A DNA stretch of 64,000 bases from JARRLC01 sp050290865 (lineage in GTDB: Bacteria; Pseudomonadota; Alphaproteobacteria; Rhizobiales; Rhodomicrobiaceae). The notes beneath the pieces were generated by a model. That model had not been told where the DNA came from. It ran no database searches and saw nothing but the letters and a program-made list of their open reading frames with translations. Below are positions 30,511 to 40,336 of the stretch, piece by piece. The stretch is from NCBI GenBank assembly GCA_050290865.1, contig JBNKIW010000013.1:25202-89201 (forward strand), in the 5' to 3' direction. Position 1 is the stretch's first letter, and the number at the start of each line of letters is the position of its first letter. Both the position numbers and the translations under genes were made by a program.

Positions 30511-31913
30511 CCGGACGCCTCGCCAGGCCGCGCCTGGAGAAGATCGCCGCGCGCACCGATTTCGGCGGCCGGAGTTGGCGCATCGCCGATCTTGGCGTAA
30601 AGGTCGCAGCGCTGATGACGGAAGCCATCATCAAGCGGCGGCTGGAGGCTCCGGTCGAGGCCGACCGCGTGATCCTGCCGGGGCGCTGCCGGGTCGATCT
30701 CGACGCGCTGTCGGCGCATTTCGGGACGCGGTTCGAGCGCGGACCCGAGGAACTTAAGGACCTGCCGCGCCATTTCGGCAGGCATGGCGGTCAGCCCGAC
30801 CTTAGCCGTCACGACATACGCCTCTTCGGCGAAATCACCGACGGGCCGATGATGGACGTGGCGGCGATCCTCGCGCGGGCCAAAGAGATGGCGCGCGCTG
30901 GCGCGGACGTCATCGACCTGGGCTGCCGCCCGGACACGCCGTTTCCGCATCTGGAGGAGACGATCGCGGCGCTGAAGGCGGCGGGGATCGCGGTGAGCGT
31001 GGATTCGGCGGACGAGGGGGAGTTGCGGCGCGGTGCGCTGGCGGGCGCGGATGTCCTCCTGAGCCTCAACGAGACGACGCTGCATGTCGTGGACGGGACG
31101 GGCGCGGTACCGGTTCTCATCCCCGAGCCGCATACCGATCTGGCGTCGCTGATCCGCGCTGCGGACGCCATGGAGAGGGCAGGGCGCCCCTATATCTGCG
31201 ACCCCATCCTCGACCCGATCCATTTCGGCTTCACCGCCTCGATCCTGCGCTATGCCGAGTTCCGCCGCGCTCGTCCGCAGGCTGAAATGCTGATGGGCAC
31301 GGGCAACCTGACCGAGCTCACCGACGCCGACTCCGGTGGCGTTACAGCCATGCTGCTCGGCATCTGCTCGGAACTGAACATCCGGAATGTGCTCACCGTG
31401 CAGGTCAGCCCGCATACGCGCCGCACCGTCGAAGAGCACGACGCCGCCCGGCGCATGATGTACGCCGCGCGCGCCGATGACAGTTTGCCGCGCGACTACA
31501 CGGATGCGCTGCTCTCTCTGCACGGGCGGGAGCCGTTCACGGCCAGTCCGGCAGAGGTCGCGCAACTGGCGGGGGAGGTGCACGATGCCGCCTACCGCAT
31601 CGAGGTGGCGGAGGACGGTATCCACGTGTTCAACCGTGCGCTGCATGTGGTGGCACCCGAGCCGTTCGCCGTCTACCCGCAGCTCGGCGTGGAGACCGAC
31701 GGCGGCCACGCATTCTATCTCGGCGTGGAACTGGCGCGGGCGGAGATCGCCTGGCAGCTCGGCAAGCGGTATGTGCAGGACGAGGGCTTGCGCTGGGGAG
31801 CGGCTGTGGATCGGCGGGGGGAGGATCTGGCGAAGCTGAAAGAAGCGGGGACGACGCTGTCGCACGCCATCCGCGCGATCGTGCCGGGGGCGCCGAGACG
31901 CCATGAGGAATGA
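30486..31913 (+). CDS. Dihydropteroate synthase-like protein of the H4MPT cluster
   Basis: 475 residues if started at ATG 30486 (MSERLLFLTGRLA), inside the end of the flavoprotein gene; the open frame upstream belongs to that gene's shadow. A central TIM-barrel DHPS-like domain is visible (GADVIDLGCRPDTPFP, VSVDSADEGELR, PYICDPILDP, LMGTGNLTELTDADS). Such proteins occur in methanogens and H4MPT-using bacteria and are thought to act in methanopterin synthesis, replacing or modifying the pterin-arylamine step. Exact reaction not proven. Confidence 0.87.
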   Translation: MSERLLFLTGRLARPRLEKIAARTDFGGRSWRIADLGVKVAALMTEAIIKRRLEAPVEADRVILPGRCRVDLDALSAHFGTRFERGPEELKDLPRHFGRHGGQPDLSRHDIRLFGEITDGPMMDVAAILARAKEMARAGADVIDLGCRPDTPFPHLEETIAALKAAGIAVSVDSADEGELRRGALAGADVLLSLNETTLHVVDGTGAVPVLIPEPHTDLASLIRAADAMERAGRPYICDPILDPIHFGFTASILRYAEFRRARPQAEMLMGTGNLTELTDADSGGVTAMLLGICSELNIRNVLTVQVSPHTRRTVEEHDAARRMMYAARADDSLPRDYTDALLSLHGREPFTASPAEVAQLAGEVHDAAYRIEVAEDGIHVFNRALHVVAPEPFAVYPQLGVETDGGHAFYLGVELARAEIAWQLGKRYVQDEGLRWGAAVDRRGEDLAKLKEAGTTLSHAIRAIVPGAPRRHEE

Positions 31914-31919
31914 GCCGCC

Positions 31920-32483
31920 ATGCCCATGATCCGCGAAAGCATCGTCATCACCACGGACGCCGAGGGTAACGCCCATATCGCGCCACTGGGTCTCATCGAG
32001 GAGGAGGGCGGGTTTGTCGTCGCGCCTTTCGCGCCATCGCGGACGCTCGACAATCTGCGCGCGCGGCCCGTGTTCACGGCGAGCGTCACCGACGACGTGC
32101 GCGTCTTTGCGGGCTGTCTCACGGGGCGGCGCGATTGGCCGGTGGCGCGCGCGGATCGGGTCGCGGGGTTCCGGCTCGCGGGCGCGCATGCTCATCGCGA
32201 GCTGGAGGTGGTGCGCGTCAGCGAGGACGATTTGCGCCCGCGCTTCCACGCCCGCGTTGTGCATGAGGCGGCGCATGGTCCCGCGCCGGGCTTCAACCGG
32301 GCGCAGGCCGCGGTGATCGAGGCATCGATCCTGGTCAGCCGCCTGGACATGCTCGCCGAGGAGAAAATCCGTGGCGAACTCGCCTATCTGGAAATCGCGA
32401 TAGGCAAAACGGCAGGGGAGCGCGAGGCCGAAGCCTGGGGCTGGCTCATGGAGCGAATCGCGGCGCGTTTGGCGAGGCCCTGA
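31920..32483 (+). CDS. DUF447 family protein of the H4MPT cluster
   Basis: 187-residue protein with a split-barrel flavin-reductase-like fold, opening MIRESIVITTDAEGNAHIAPLGL and ending in a helical domain (FNRAQAAVIEASILVSRL). DUF447 proteins are found almost only in methanogens and methylotrophs with H4MPT-linked C1 transfer. It lies six bases after the DHPS-like gene, completing the four-gene cofactor cluster. Biochemical role unknown. Confidence 0.88.
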   Translation: MPMIRESIVITTDAEGNAHIAPLGLIEEEGGFVVAPFAPSRTLDNLRARPVFTASVTDDVRVFAGCLTGRRDWPVARADRVAGFRLAGAHAHRELEVVRVSEDDLRPRFHARVVHEAAHGPAPGFNRAQAAVIEASILVSRLDMLAEEKIRGELAYLEIAIGKTAGEREAEAWGWLMERIAARLARP

Positions 32484-32544
32484 GCAAACACAGCAAGACG
32501 CTGAGCAAGCACGCCTCCGGCGTCGCCAACCGCTCGGAGCGGGT

Positions 32545-33405
32545 TCACGAAGCTCGCCCCGCCGCCGCGATCTCCGCAGCAATGGCGCAGAATTCAGCAA
32601 CGCTGAGCTGCTCGGCCCGGAGCGAGGGATCAATGCCGAGACGCATCAGAGCGTCCAGCGCGCCGGGCAGTGGCTTCAGACTGGCGCGCAGCATCTTGCG
32701 CCTCTGCCCGAAGGCCGCGGCCGTGACGCTCTCAAGCATGGCCGCGCCACCTGTCTCAAGCGGGTGCTCATGCGGGCGGAATTCGACGACCGCCGAGTCG
32801 ACTTTCGGCGGCGGCGTGAAAGCGCGGGGCGGCAGGTGAAACAAAATGCGTGCCGAGCTGCGCCACTGCGCGATCACCGAGAGGCGCCCATAGGCTTTGC
32901 CGCCCGGCGCGGCCACGATGCGTTCGGCCACCTCCCTTTGGAACATCAGGGCCATGCGCTCCCACCAGGGCGGCCAGGGCTCGCTCTTCAACCAGCCGGT
33001 CAGCAGTGGCGTAGCGACGGAGTAGGGCAGATTCGCCACGATACGCGCGGGCGTGCCGGGCTCCACGAGCGCCCGCCAGTCCACGGCGAGTGCGTCGCTT
33101 TCAACGATGGTCAGACGGCCAGGGTAGTGTGCCGCGACAGCCTCAAGGGCGGGGATGCAGCGCGCGTCCTTCTCGATGGCGACGACGCGGGCGGCTCCCT
33201 CCATCAGCAAAGCCCGCGTGAGGCCCCCGGGTCCCGGTCCAACTTCCACGATGGTGACGCCGGCGAGCGGCCCCGCGGCCCGCGCAATGCGGCGTGTCAG
33301 GTTGAGATCGAGGATGAAATTCTGTCCCAGCGTCTTCTTCGCCGACAGGCCAAGCTCGCGGATCACCTCACGCAGGGGCGGCAGGTCTGGCGCCATACGG
33401 CTCAT
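32545..33405 (-). CDS. rsmA: 16S rRNA (adenine(1518)-N6/adenine(1519)-N6)-dimethyltransferase
   Basis: KsgA/RsmA methylates two adjacent adenines in helix 45 of 16S rRNA late in 30S assembly. 286 residues with the start KKTLGQNFILD, SAM motif VEVGPGPGGLT and the catalytic NLPYSV. The start overlaps the end of pdxA by 4 bases. Last gene of the conserved block lptD-surA-pdxA-rsmA. Confidence 0.97.
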   Translation of the reverse strand: MSRMAPDLPPLREVIRELGLSAKKTLGQNFILDLNLTRRIARAAGPLAGVTIVEVGPGPGGLTRALLMEGAARVVAIEKDARCIPALEAVAAHYPGRLTIVESDALAVDWRALVEPGTPARIVANLPYSVATPLLTGWLKSEPWPPWWERMALMFQREVAERIVAAPGGKAYGRLSVIAQWRSSARILFHLPPRAFTPPPKVDSAVVEFRPHEHPLETGGAAMLESVTAAAFGQRRKMLRASLKPLPGALDALMRLGIDPSLRAEQLSVAEFCAIAAEIAAAGRAS

Positions 33406-34493
33406 CGGACGGACGCTGCGGCGAGGGACGCGGCGCCCTGGCGTGCCATTGCTGCGGCGAGGCGAAGGGCTGCGATGAGGCTGTCCGCCCGGGCCTGACC
33501 GGTCCCCGCAAGGCTGAAGGCGGTGCCGTGGTCCGGTGACGTCCGGATGAAGGGGAGGCCGAGCGTGACGTTGACCCCTTCGTCAAAAGCGAGTGTTTTC
33601 AGCGGGATGAGCGCCTGATCATGATACATGGCGATGGCGGCATCGTAGCTCTTGCGGGCGCGCGCATGAAAAATCGTGTCCGCCGGATGCGGACCACTGA
33701 CATCATAACCCTCGCGGCGCAGAAGCTCCAGCGCGGGCGCGATAACGCGCTCCTCCTCATCGCCCATGAGGCCGCCTTCCCCGGCATGTGGGTTCAGGCC
33801 GGTTACGGCCAGGCGCGGGACCGCGATGCCGAACCAGCGCGTCAAACCCGCTGCCGTTATGCGCACCGTGTCGGCGATAAGGCCCACGGAGAGTGCGGCA
33901 GGGACCGCCGCGAGCGGGATATGGATCGTCACCGGCACGACGCGCAGACCGGAACCGCACAGCATCATCACGGGTTTCGCGTCTTTGCCGGATCGGCGGG
34001 CGAGCACGCCGAGGAATTCGGTGTGGCCGGGATGCGGGAAACCGGCGGCGGCCATGATATGCTTGGCAATGGGGTTGGTGACGACGGCGCTGGCGCGGCC
34101 GTTCAGCACCAGGCCGGCGGCTGTTTCGATGGCCGCCTTCGTCGCGGATGCGTTGGCAGGGGAGGGGGTGCCTGGACGCGCGGCCTCTCCCAGTGGCAGC
34201 GGGAGTACCGGGAGGTTCCGCGCGAAAACCTCCGTTGCGTCGCCAATATCCGTCAGGGGAGAGCAGGGCACGTTGACGCTCAATGCATGCGCTCTCGCCT
34301 CCAGCACCTCGGGTGCGCCGATGAACGCGAAAGGCGGAACATGACCGGCGTCTCTCCGCAGCCACGCGAAAAGGGTGGCGTCTGGGCCTATCCCCGCGGG
34401 GTCACCCATTGTCAGGGCCAGGGGGGGCACAGCCGAGCTGCCTCCGCGGGCTTCCGCCTGCTCAGCCCTTCTTCGGGTAGTCAAGGCGGGCAT
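33402..34493 (-). CDS. pdxA: 4-hydroxythreonine-4-phosphate dehydrogenase
   Basis: NAD-dependent enzyme of the DXP-dependent vitamin B6 pathway. 363 residues with the typical ALTMGDPAGIGPD opening, GHTEFLGVLARRSG, TGLNPHAGEGG and AMYHDQALIPLK metal-binding motif, and the final TSPDHGTAFSLAG. From the ATG at 34493 it overlaps the end of surA by 32 bases; the first 25 residues are basic and not conserved, so the true start could be slightly downstream. Confidence 0.95.
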   Translation of the reverse strand: MPALTTRRRAEQAEARGGSSAVPPLALTMGDPAGIGPDATLFAWLRRDAGHVPPFAFIGAPEVLEARAHALSVNVPCSPLTDIGDATEVFARNLPVLPLPLGEAARPGTPSPANASATKAAIETAAGLVLNGRASAVVTNPIAKHIMAAAGFPHPGHTEFLGVLARRSGKDAKPVMMLCGSGLRVVPVTIHIPLAAVPAALSVGLIADTVRITAAGLTRWFGIAVPRLAVTGLNPHAGEGGLMGDEEERVIAPALELLRREGYDVSGPHPADTIFHARARKSYDAAIAMYHDQALIPLKTLAFDEGVNVTLGLPFIRTSPDHGTAFSLAGTGQARADSLIAALRLAAAMARQGAASLAAASVR

Positions 34494-35556
34494 GGTCCTT
34501 GAGGTCTCTCAAGTGTCGCCGTGAGTAAAGCTGAAAGACTTCCTGCAGCTCATTCTTTTTCGAGCTGTTCTTCTTTGTTTCGCCGGAGGCAACAGGCACC
34601 TGCTTTGAGCAGATCGCATGGGTTTCGACGCCGTCACTGACGATGAAGGGCGGGGTCATCTGCCCGACCCGTCCTTTCAGGATGGCGGCGCGGACCTCGC
34701 CGCGGAACGCGGAGACCTTGGCCTTGGAGTGGTTCTTGACCGAAACATCCCTGACGCCCGCCAGCAGTCTGCGGAGGCCGGCGCAATTCTTGAAGCGCTT
34801 GCTCAAATTCGTTGCTTCGACAAGACGTTTCGCCACGATCTTCTGGTTGGCTTTGCCGCGCACCGCCAGTTTCACCGTCTTGACATCGACGATCGTTCGA
34901 TCCTGCGCATCCGTGGCAACGCTTGACGTCATTGAAACGGCAGAACGTACGCGGGAACCGTAAAGCCTCTTGATAAGCTGCCGCCAGGCAACCTGCGCGC
35001 GTATGCGGTTCTTCAATGTGGACGGATTGATCCCCTGATTGCTGAACTGCGCGAGGAACTGTTTCAGGGTGAGCTTGCGCGAACCGCCTTGTGCCATGCT
35101 CGTCAGCGTCTTATTCACGTCCGCGTCGGAGACGATGATCTTCCGGTCCCGCGCTGCCTGCAGCATCAGACGTTCGTCGATGAGCTGGTTGAGGGCCTGT
35201 TTACGCATGGCACGGCTCGAATCGGCAACCACCTGCCTTTGGATCTGCTGGACGAACTTCTTTTGCAGTTTCTGCGCCTCCTCCCGCGAGGCGGGCTGCT
35301 CCTTCATCATGAAGCTTTGGAAGGCCTGTTTCGTTTGCGCGGACTGAAGACGCGCCTGCATCCTCTTTCCGAGGCCCGAAGTGAGCGCCAGGAACCGCTG
35401 CCGCTGGGCCACGTCGTAGGAGGTAATGGGGTCATCATTCACGAGAACGACGATGCTCTGTGCTGCGGCGCCGTCGTGAAACAGGCAGCATGAAAGGCCG
35501 CAAAGGACAGCCCCAAGCAGCCATGAAACCAAGGCATTCTTCGATTTCAACATCAT
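34462..35556 (-). CDS. surA: SurA-like periplasmic chaperone
   Basis: Predicted outer-membrane protein chaperone. A signal peptide (MMLKSKNALVSWLLGAVLCG to the AAA-QS site) precedes a SurA N-terminal domain with VVLVNDDPITSYDVAQRQRF and ALNQLIDERLMLQAA. The C-terminal half is only weakly parvulin-like (GQMTPPFIVSDGVETHAI), so peptidyl-prolyl isomerase activity is doubtful. The product is unusually Lys/Ser/Arg rich at its end. ATG codons at 35574 and 35553 are alternatives. Position between lptD and pdxA is the classical surA position. Confidence 0.88.
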   Translation of the reverse strand: MMLKSKNALVSWLLGAVLCGLSCCLFHDGAAAQSIVVLVNDDPITSYDVAQRQRFLALTSGLGKRMQARLQSAQTKQAFQSFMMKEQPASREEAQKLQKKFVQQIQRQVVADSSRAMRKQALNQLIDERLMLQAARDRKIIVSDADVNKTLTSMAQGGSRKLTLKQFLAQFSNQGINPSTLKNRIRAQVAWRQLIKRLYGSRVRSAVSMTSSVATDAQDRTIVDVKTVKLAVRGKANQKIVAKRLVEATNLSKRFKNCAGLRRLLAGVRDVSVKNHSKAKVSAFRGEVRAAILKGRVGQMTPPFIVSDGVETHAICSKQVPVASGETKKNSSKKNELQEVFQLYSRRHLRDLKDHARLDYPKKG

Positions 35557-35701
35557 GATATACGGATCCGCCATACTCTCAGCATGTGTGCAGCCCCCAG
35601 CCCACGACATGCATTTCCATTGGACCTAAAGCTAGGCGGATTCGTGGCGCGGCCTCAACCGCTTGTTACCCGTTATGCGCAACCTTTGCTCGCCAACGGG
35701 T

Positions 35702-38011
35702 TCATTTGAAGGTCATCGTGTCCGCCGAGAACGCGCCGATGGTGTCGGTGCGGCTCTGCGAACTGCCCGTCGCCAGAATATCATAACGGACCAGCCAAGT
35801 CTGATCGGGCTGCAGGGCACCGTCAGTGATGTTGGTCTCCGCATACGCAACCGACAGCATGAAGCACTCATCGGCGTATTTCAGACCGATGCTGTTGCGG
35901 ATGATCTCGTCATCATCGAGGTCGTAGCGGATGTCGCCGAACATCGTCCAGTGTTGCGCCAGCTTGACCGCCAGCACGCCGGCGACTTCCTCGCGGTCAT
36001 CGTCATAGCCGAGATTGGGCTGAGCCTTGGCGCTGACGTAGTTCACACCCGCGGTAAACGGCCCGTAATTGCCGGTGAGCTGCAGATCCTCACGCTTGAT
36101 CGACAGGTCCGCCTCGTCGAACCGCGTCTGTGCGACAAACTGCACATTGCGCAGGAGGTCGAGATAGACACCCGCGACATAATCGGACTGCGCGGTGCCG
36201 AGGCCGGAATCCGCGCTGAAAGGATTGGCTCCGGCAATCTGATAGCTCTGCCCGGCGACGACGCGCGCGCTGAAGCCGCTCTTGGTATCGACGCTGTAGC
36301 GCATGCCGACATTGGCGCGCGTACCGGTTTCCAGGCGGTCATAACCGGAGAACTTGTCGATGTCGAAAAGCAGCGTGTCGTCGAAGACGAGGCTCTGTGC
36401 GTCTTCGTTCGGGATCTCGCCCTGGTCCTTAATGTCCGGGCGGACAATGACCTGGGCGATCGGCTCGACGACGTGCGAGGCGCTGGCCGTGTGCTTAATG
36501 AAGGGATAGCGGTACTCAAGGCCAACCACCGCGTTGCCCCGGAAGGAGGTCGTGGCGTCGTGCTTCGTAGCCTCGTCGATCGTGTCTGTGAAACTCGTCG
36601 TCTTGTAAACGTCGCCGCGGAGCTGGCCGAAGGGCGTCAACAGCTCGCCGATCGGGTCGGTCAGGGTGCGCCGCCATTTGACCTGGTTGACGAAATGCGC
36701 CACGTCGCCGCCCTTGTCGCGCGACAGGCTGAGAACGTTGGCGTCATAGGACAGCTCGCCGCCCAGAATCGGCTGGCCGAAGATGTAATTATAGTCGACG
36801 GACGGATGGACGAGCGACCGCGAAGCGCTCGTATCCTCGTAGGTCAGACCGCCGAAATGATAGATATTGGCCTGGAAATAGTTCCGTTCCGACTGGCCGG
36901 TCAGGTAGACTTTCTGGATGCGGTCGGTGGCGTAGACGTCGTCGAGCTTGTAATAGCGCCGGAAGGTGTCGTCGGTCTCAGCCGTTGCATCCCAGCCCCA
37001 TCTCCAGAAGGAGCCCAGGCTGAAATCACCCTGGGTCACGATGCTGCCGCGGAACTCGTTGAAAGACGTGTCGTTCGGGCTTTCGTCATACGCGCCCGCC
37101 AGCCGGACGCGGTAGCCGCCGCTCCGCAGGCGCTGACGCCAGTCGGCCTGGACCAGTATGCCCGCCTCGGTGGTGATCTCAGGCGTGAGCGTGAGGTCCA
37201 TGGATGGCGTGATCGTATAGTAATAGGGAATCGCGAATGTCGAGCCCAGGTTGTCGGAGGTCGGCCGGATCTGGGGCCCGAGGAAGCCCGAGCGGCGCTT
37301 CACCGTGGGGTCCGGATAGTAGAAATACGGCACCCAGGCGACCGGCACGCCGAAGAACTCGAAGACGCCGTCCTCGACGTAAATATTCTTCTCGTCCTTC
37401 TTGTGGGTGATCCTGTTCGCGCGGATGCTCCACAGCGGTGCCGAGTCGGGACGGTCCTTACAAGGCTTGCAGGGCGTGAACTTGCCGCGTTCGAAAACGG
37501 TGGTGTTACCGTCTTTACGGTAGGCGTTGGCTGCTGCGATGCGCGTCTCGTCCCTGGTGACGGCCTGGAAGGAACGGATGAAGCCGTCGCGGAAATCCTC
37601 GGTCAGCGTGATGCGCTCGGCGTTGATGAGGGCGCCGTCCGGCTCCTTGATGCGCACATTGCCGACGGCGTTGAGCGTCTTGGCCCTGCGGTCATAGATG
37701 AGTTCGTCGGCCTGGAGGGCGTAATTCTTGTAATAGACCTCGACATTGCCCTTGGCGATGATGCGGTTGCGCTTGCTGTCTGTCACCAGTTGATCGGCCT
37801 GGAGCAGCAATTGCTGATTGGTGGCGTTTTCGCTCACCTGCGGTTTGGTCAGAAGATCGCTCTTCCCGCTTTGCGCGAATGCGGGCGAAACCGCGCCCAG
37901 CAACGACAATGCGATCACGCTAGCACGCACCCCATGCGCGAGTGCCAAGCGTGCCCCTATTGGCAGCGCCGAATAAGGCTTGCGTCCCCCATGCAAGGCC
38001 TCAATTCCCAT
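35702..38011 (-). CDS. lptD: LPS-assembly protein LptD
   Basis: Outer-membrane beta-barrel that inserts lipopolysaccharide. 769 residues: signal peptide ending AFAQS, a periplasmic OstA-like jellyroll (about 50-230, with KGNVEVYYKNYALQADELIY), a cysteine pair FTPCKPCKD, and a C-terminal barrel of alternating aromatic strands to the end. The conserved VPVAWVPYFYYPDPTVKRRSG is present. Lies three bases after lptG and upstream of surA on the minus strand, so one operon lptF-lptG-lptD-surA-pdxA-rsmA is likely. Confidence 0.96.
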   Translation of the reverse strand: MGIEALHGGRKPYSALPIGARLALAHGVRASVIALSLLGAVSPAFAQSGKSDLLTKPQVSENATNQQLLLQADQLVTDSKRNRIIAKGNVEVYYKNYALQADELIYDRRAKTLNAVGNVRIKEPDGALINAERITLTEDFRDGFIRSFQAVTRDETRIAAANAYRKDGNTTVFERGKFTPCKPCKDRPDSAPLWSIRANRITHKKDEKNIYVEDGVFEFFGVPVAWVPYFYYPDPTVKRRSGFLGPQIRPTSDNLGSTFAIPYYYTITPSMDLTLTPEITTEAGILVQADWRQRLRSGGYRVRLAGAYDESPNDTSFNEFRGSIVTQGDFSLGSFWRWGWDATAETDDTFRRYYKLDDVYATDRIQKVYLTGQSERNYFQANIYHFGGLTYEDTSASRSLVHPSVDYNYIFGQPILGGELSYDANVLSLSRDKGGDVAHFVNQVKWRRTLTDPIGELLTPFGQLRGDVYKTTSFTDTIDEATKHDATTSFRGNAVVGLEYRYPFIKHTASASHVVEPIAQVIVRPDIKDQGEIPNEDAQSLVFDDTLLFDIDKFSGYDRLETGTRANVGMRYSVDTKSGFSARVVAGQSYQIAGANPFSADSGLGTAQSDYVAGVYLDLLRNVQFVAQTRFDEADLSIKREDLQLTGNYGPFTAGVNYVSAKAQPNLGYDDDREEVAGVLAVKLAQHWTMFGDIRYDLDDDEIIRNSIGLKYADECFMLSVAYAETNITDGALQPDQTWLVRYDILATGSSQSRTDTIGAFSADTMTFK

Positions 38012-38014
38012 CTG

Positions 38015-39103
38015 TCAGCCGTCCTCTTGATGCAGCAGAACCGTCAATGCCAGAAAAGTGCCGATGGCGATTGGCGCCCAAGCCGCGACCCCCGCAGTGA
38101 TATACCCAGACATGCCCAATTGGCGTGACACCTCAACCAATACGAAAAAAGCGAAGCCGCCACCCAATCCGGCGATCACCATAGTCTGGATCTTCCCAAA
38201 ACGGAAGGGCTTGAGAGCACAAGTCGCAGCCAGCAGGACCATGACCACCATCAGGAACGGACGCGCCAGGAGTTGCTGGTATTGAAGTCTATATGCAGTT
38301 GTTGAGATGCCTGCTTTCTCAGCAAACTCTATAAATCCAGGAAGCTCCCAGAATGACACGCCTTCAACGGTGTCGACGCTCTCTGTTACCTGAGTTGAGT
38401 TGAGATTTGTACTTACGATATACTTTTTGTATGACCGAGGAAGGTTGCCTGAACTGGAGACATGCGCGTTATCAAGCACCCAATAACCATGCCGCAAAAC
38501 CGCCTTATCTGCCTCGATTCTCTCAATAAATTTTTTGCTGGGGTCAAATTGCAACACCGTCAGTCCGGCGAGCGTCGTGCCCCGGTCCGCCGTCGCCCGC
38601 GCGTAGACGATGGACGGGCCGTCCGGACCGTCCTGGCGGATCCATGCCGCGGTATTGTTCTGGGCGCGGTTGGAGCGCTTTGCCGCAAAGGTCTCCGCGA
38701 AGAGGCGCTCCGAAGCCTGTTTGGCAACGGCGGCAAGAGGATTGTACACCGTTATGGCGAAGACACCGAAAATGAGTGCCACAAACATGGCGGGGCGCAG
38801 AAACTGCCATACCGACACGCCCGCCGCGCGCACGATGACCAGTTCCGAGCTGCGGCTGAGCATGAGGAACGCGCCGATCGCACCGATCAACACCGCGAAG
38901 GGCAGCACCAGTTCAGCGAAGGCGGGCAGGCGCAGGAACGTCAGGAAGAGCACCTGTGTGGCGGGGATGTCGACCTTAGCCGCCTGGCGCATCATCTCGA
39001 CGAAATCGATGAAGAAGACCAGCATCACGCAGATGCCATAGACCACCAGGATCATGGCGAACAAACGGCCTGCGAAATAACGCGCAAATGTCGATGACTT
39101 CAT
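38015..39103 (-). CDS. lptG: LPS export ABC permease LptG
   Basis: Inner-membrane permease of the LptB2FG complex that extracts LPS. With the ATG at 39103 (MKSSTFARYFAGRLF) it has 362 residues, the family length; the 18 residues possible upstream are not conserved. Three N-terminal helices, a periplasmic beta-jellyroll and three C-terminal helices are visible. This and the neighbouring lptF mark the start of the LPS transport block. Confidence 0.95.
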   Translation of the reverse strand: MKSSTFARYFAGRLFAMILVVYGICVMLVFFIDFVEMMRQAAKVDIPATQVLFLTFLRLPAFAELVLPFAVLIGAIGAFLMLSRSSELVIVRAAGVSVWQFLRPAMFVALIFGVFAITVYNPLAAVAKQASERLFAETFAAKRSNRAQNNTAAWIRQDGPDGPSIVYARATADRGTTLAGLTVLQFDPSKKFIERIEADKAVLRHGYWVLDNAHVSSSGNLPRSYKKYIVSTNLNSTQVTESVDTVEGVSFWELPGFIEFAEKAGISTTAYRLQYQQLLARPFLMVVMVLLAATCALKPFRFGKIQTMVIAGLGGGFAFFVLVEVSRQLGMSGYITAGVAAWAPIAIGTFLALTVLLHQEDG

Positions 39104-39187
39104 GTCCCGGTCATCCGCGGCATCGCCTCTCCTCACGAGAAGTTCCGTCCCAGCCACGCCCGCGATAGGGCAGGGGACTACGCAGTG

Positions 39188-40336
39188 TTACGCCGCCGCC
39201 TTCGCTCTGCTGCGCCATCGCGGCAGTGAGAAGCTGGGTAGCGACAATGGTCTGATCTGGTAATGCACCATGACCAGCATGACCAGTATCCCGATCAACG
39301 GCACGCCCCAAACCAGGAGGAGCGCGCCGCTCGACTTCACCGATGCATTCACGCCCACAAGTCCCAGGACCCGGAACGCTGCCGCCCCCGCAAAGGCTGT
39401 GAAGACGCTTTGCATGCCGCTGTCGCGCGTCGTTCGCGGATAGCCGAGATGAACGACCACGATGAGCACGAATAGGAACGGATAGAGCGGACTCGACAGC
39501 CGGTCATGCAATTCCGCCCGGAATTTACCATAATAGTGCTTGTAGTAGGAGTCGTCCGGGTCGGGATTCAAGAGTTCACCCAGATAGCGCTCTCGCGGCT
39601 TGTAGTTGCGCGCGCCCTCCTTCGGTCCGAACTGGGCGATGTTGAACAGGTAGCTCTCGAACGTGATGATGTGGGCGTCCTTGTCCTTCGCAGCCCGGCG
39701 GTGAATATGACCGTTGCGCATGATCAGCAGCGAACCGCCGCTCTCCTGCTTCACGATCTGGCCGCGCTCCGCAAGATAGGTGATGTTCTGGCCGGCGTCG
39801 CGCTCGTCGTTGAGCATCAGGCCGAGCAGATCGCCATTCGGCGCGCGTTCGGCGATGTGGATGGTCAGCCCCTTCTCCGGCGAACTGAACTTGCCGGGCT
39901 GGAGGAACTGCCCGATCAGATCGGTCCGCACCTGGATCGTGTAATCGCGCAGGAGCCGCGAGGTGTACGGCGTCAGAAACGCGTTGGCATAGGCAATCAG
40001 GAGCGACAATATGAATGCCAGCGCCAGATAGGGCCTCGCCACGCGCCAGACCGTCGCGCCCGACGCCGAAAGCACGATCAGCTCGGAATCCCCGCTCAGC
40101 CGGTTGAGCGTGTGCAGCGCCGAAATCAGCAGCGCCACCGGCGCCAGAATGGCAATGAGGTGGGGCATCGCGAGCACGGTAATCTTGAGGAAGACGATAA
40201 AAGTCTGCCCCTGCGAGGTCATCAGCGACAGCTGGCGCAGCGCCATCGCCATCCACATGACCAGCGTCAGCGTGATGAGTATCATCGCCATCGCACCTGC
40301 GGTCTGGCGGAAGATGTAGCGCCCGATAATGCTCAT
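39188..40336 (-). CDS. lptF: LPS export ABC permease LptF
   Basis: Partner permease of LptG, 382 residues from the ATG at 40336 (MSIIGRYIFRQT). Same topology of three plus three helices around a periplasmic domain; ELIVLSASGATVWRVARP is the coupling-helix region that meets LptB. A longer frame upstream (to 40381) lacks family similarity. First gene of the block, divergent from pepA. Confidence 0.95.
   Translation of the reverse strand: MSIIGRYIFRQTAGAMAMILITLTLVMWMAMALRQLSLMTSQGQTFIVFLKITVLAMPHLIAILAPVALLISALHTLNRLSGDSELIVLSASGATVWRVARPYLALAFILSLLIAYANAFLTPYTSRLLRDYTIQVRTDLIGQFLQPGKFSSPEKGLTIHIAERAPNGDLLGLMLNDERDAGQNITYLAERGQIVKQESGGSLLIMRNGHIHRRAAKDKDAHIITFESYLFNIAQFGPKEGARNYKPRERYLGELLNPDPDDSYYKHYYGKFRAELHDRLSSPLYPFLFVLIVVVHLGYPRTTRDSGMQSVFTAFAGAAAFRVLGLVGVNASVKSSGALLLVWGVPLIGILVMLVMVHYQIRPLSLPSFSLPRWRSRAKAAA

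Noticed and set aside
35663..38128. 821-codon open frame on the plus strand
   Set aside because: Shadow of lptD; the minus strand encodes the clear LPS-assembly protein.
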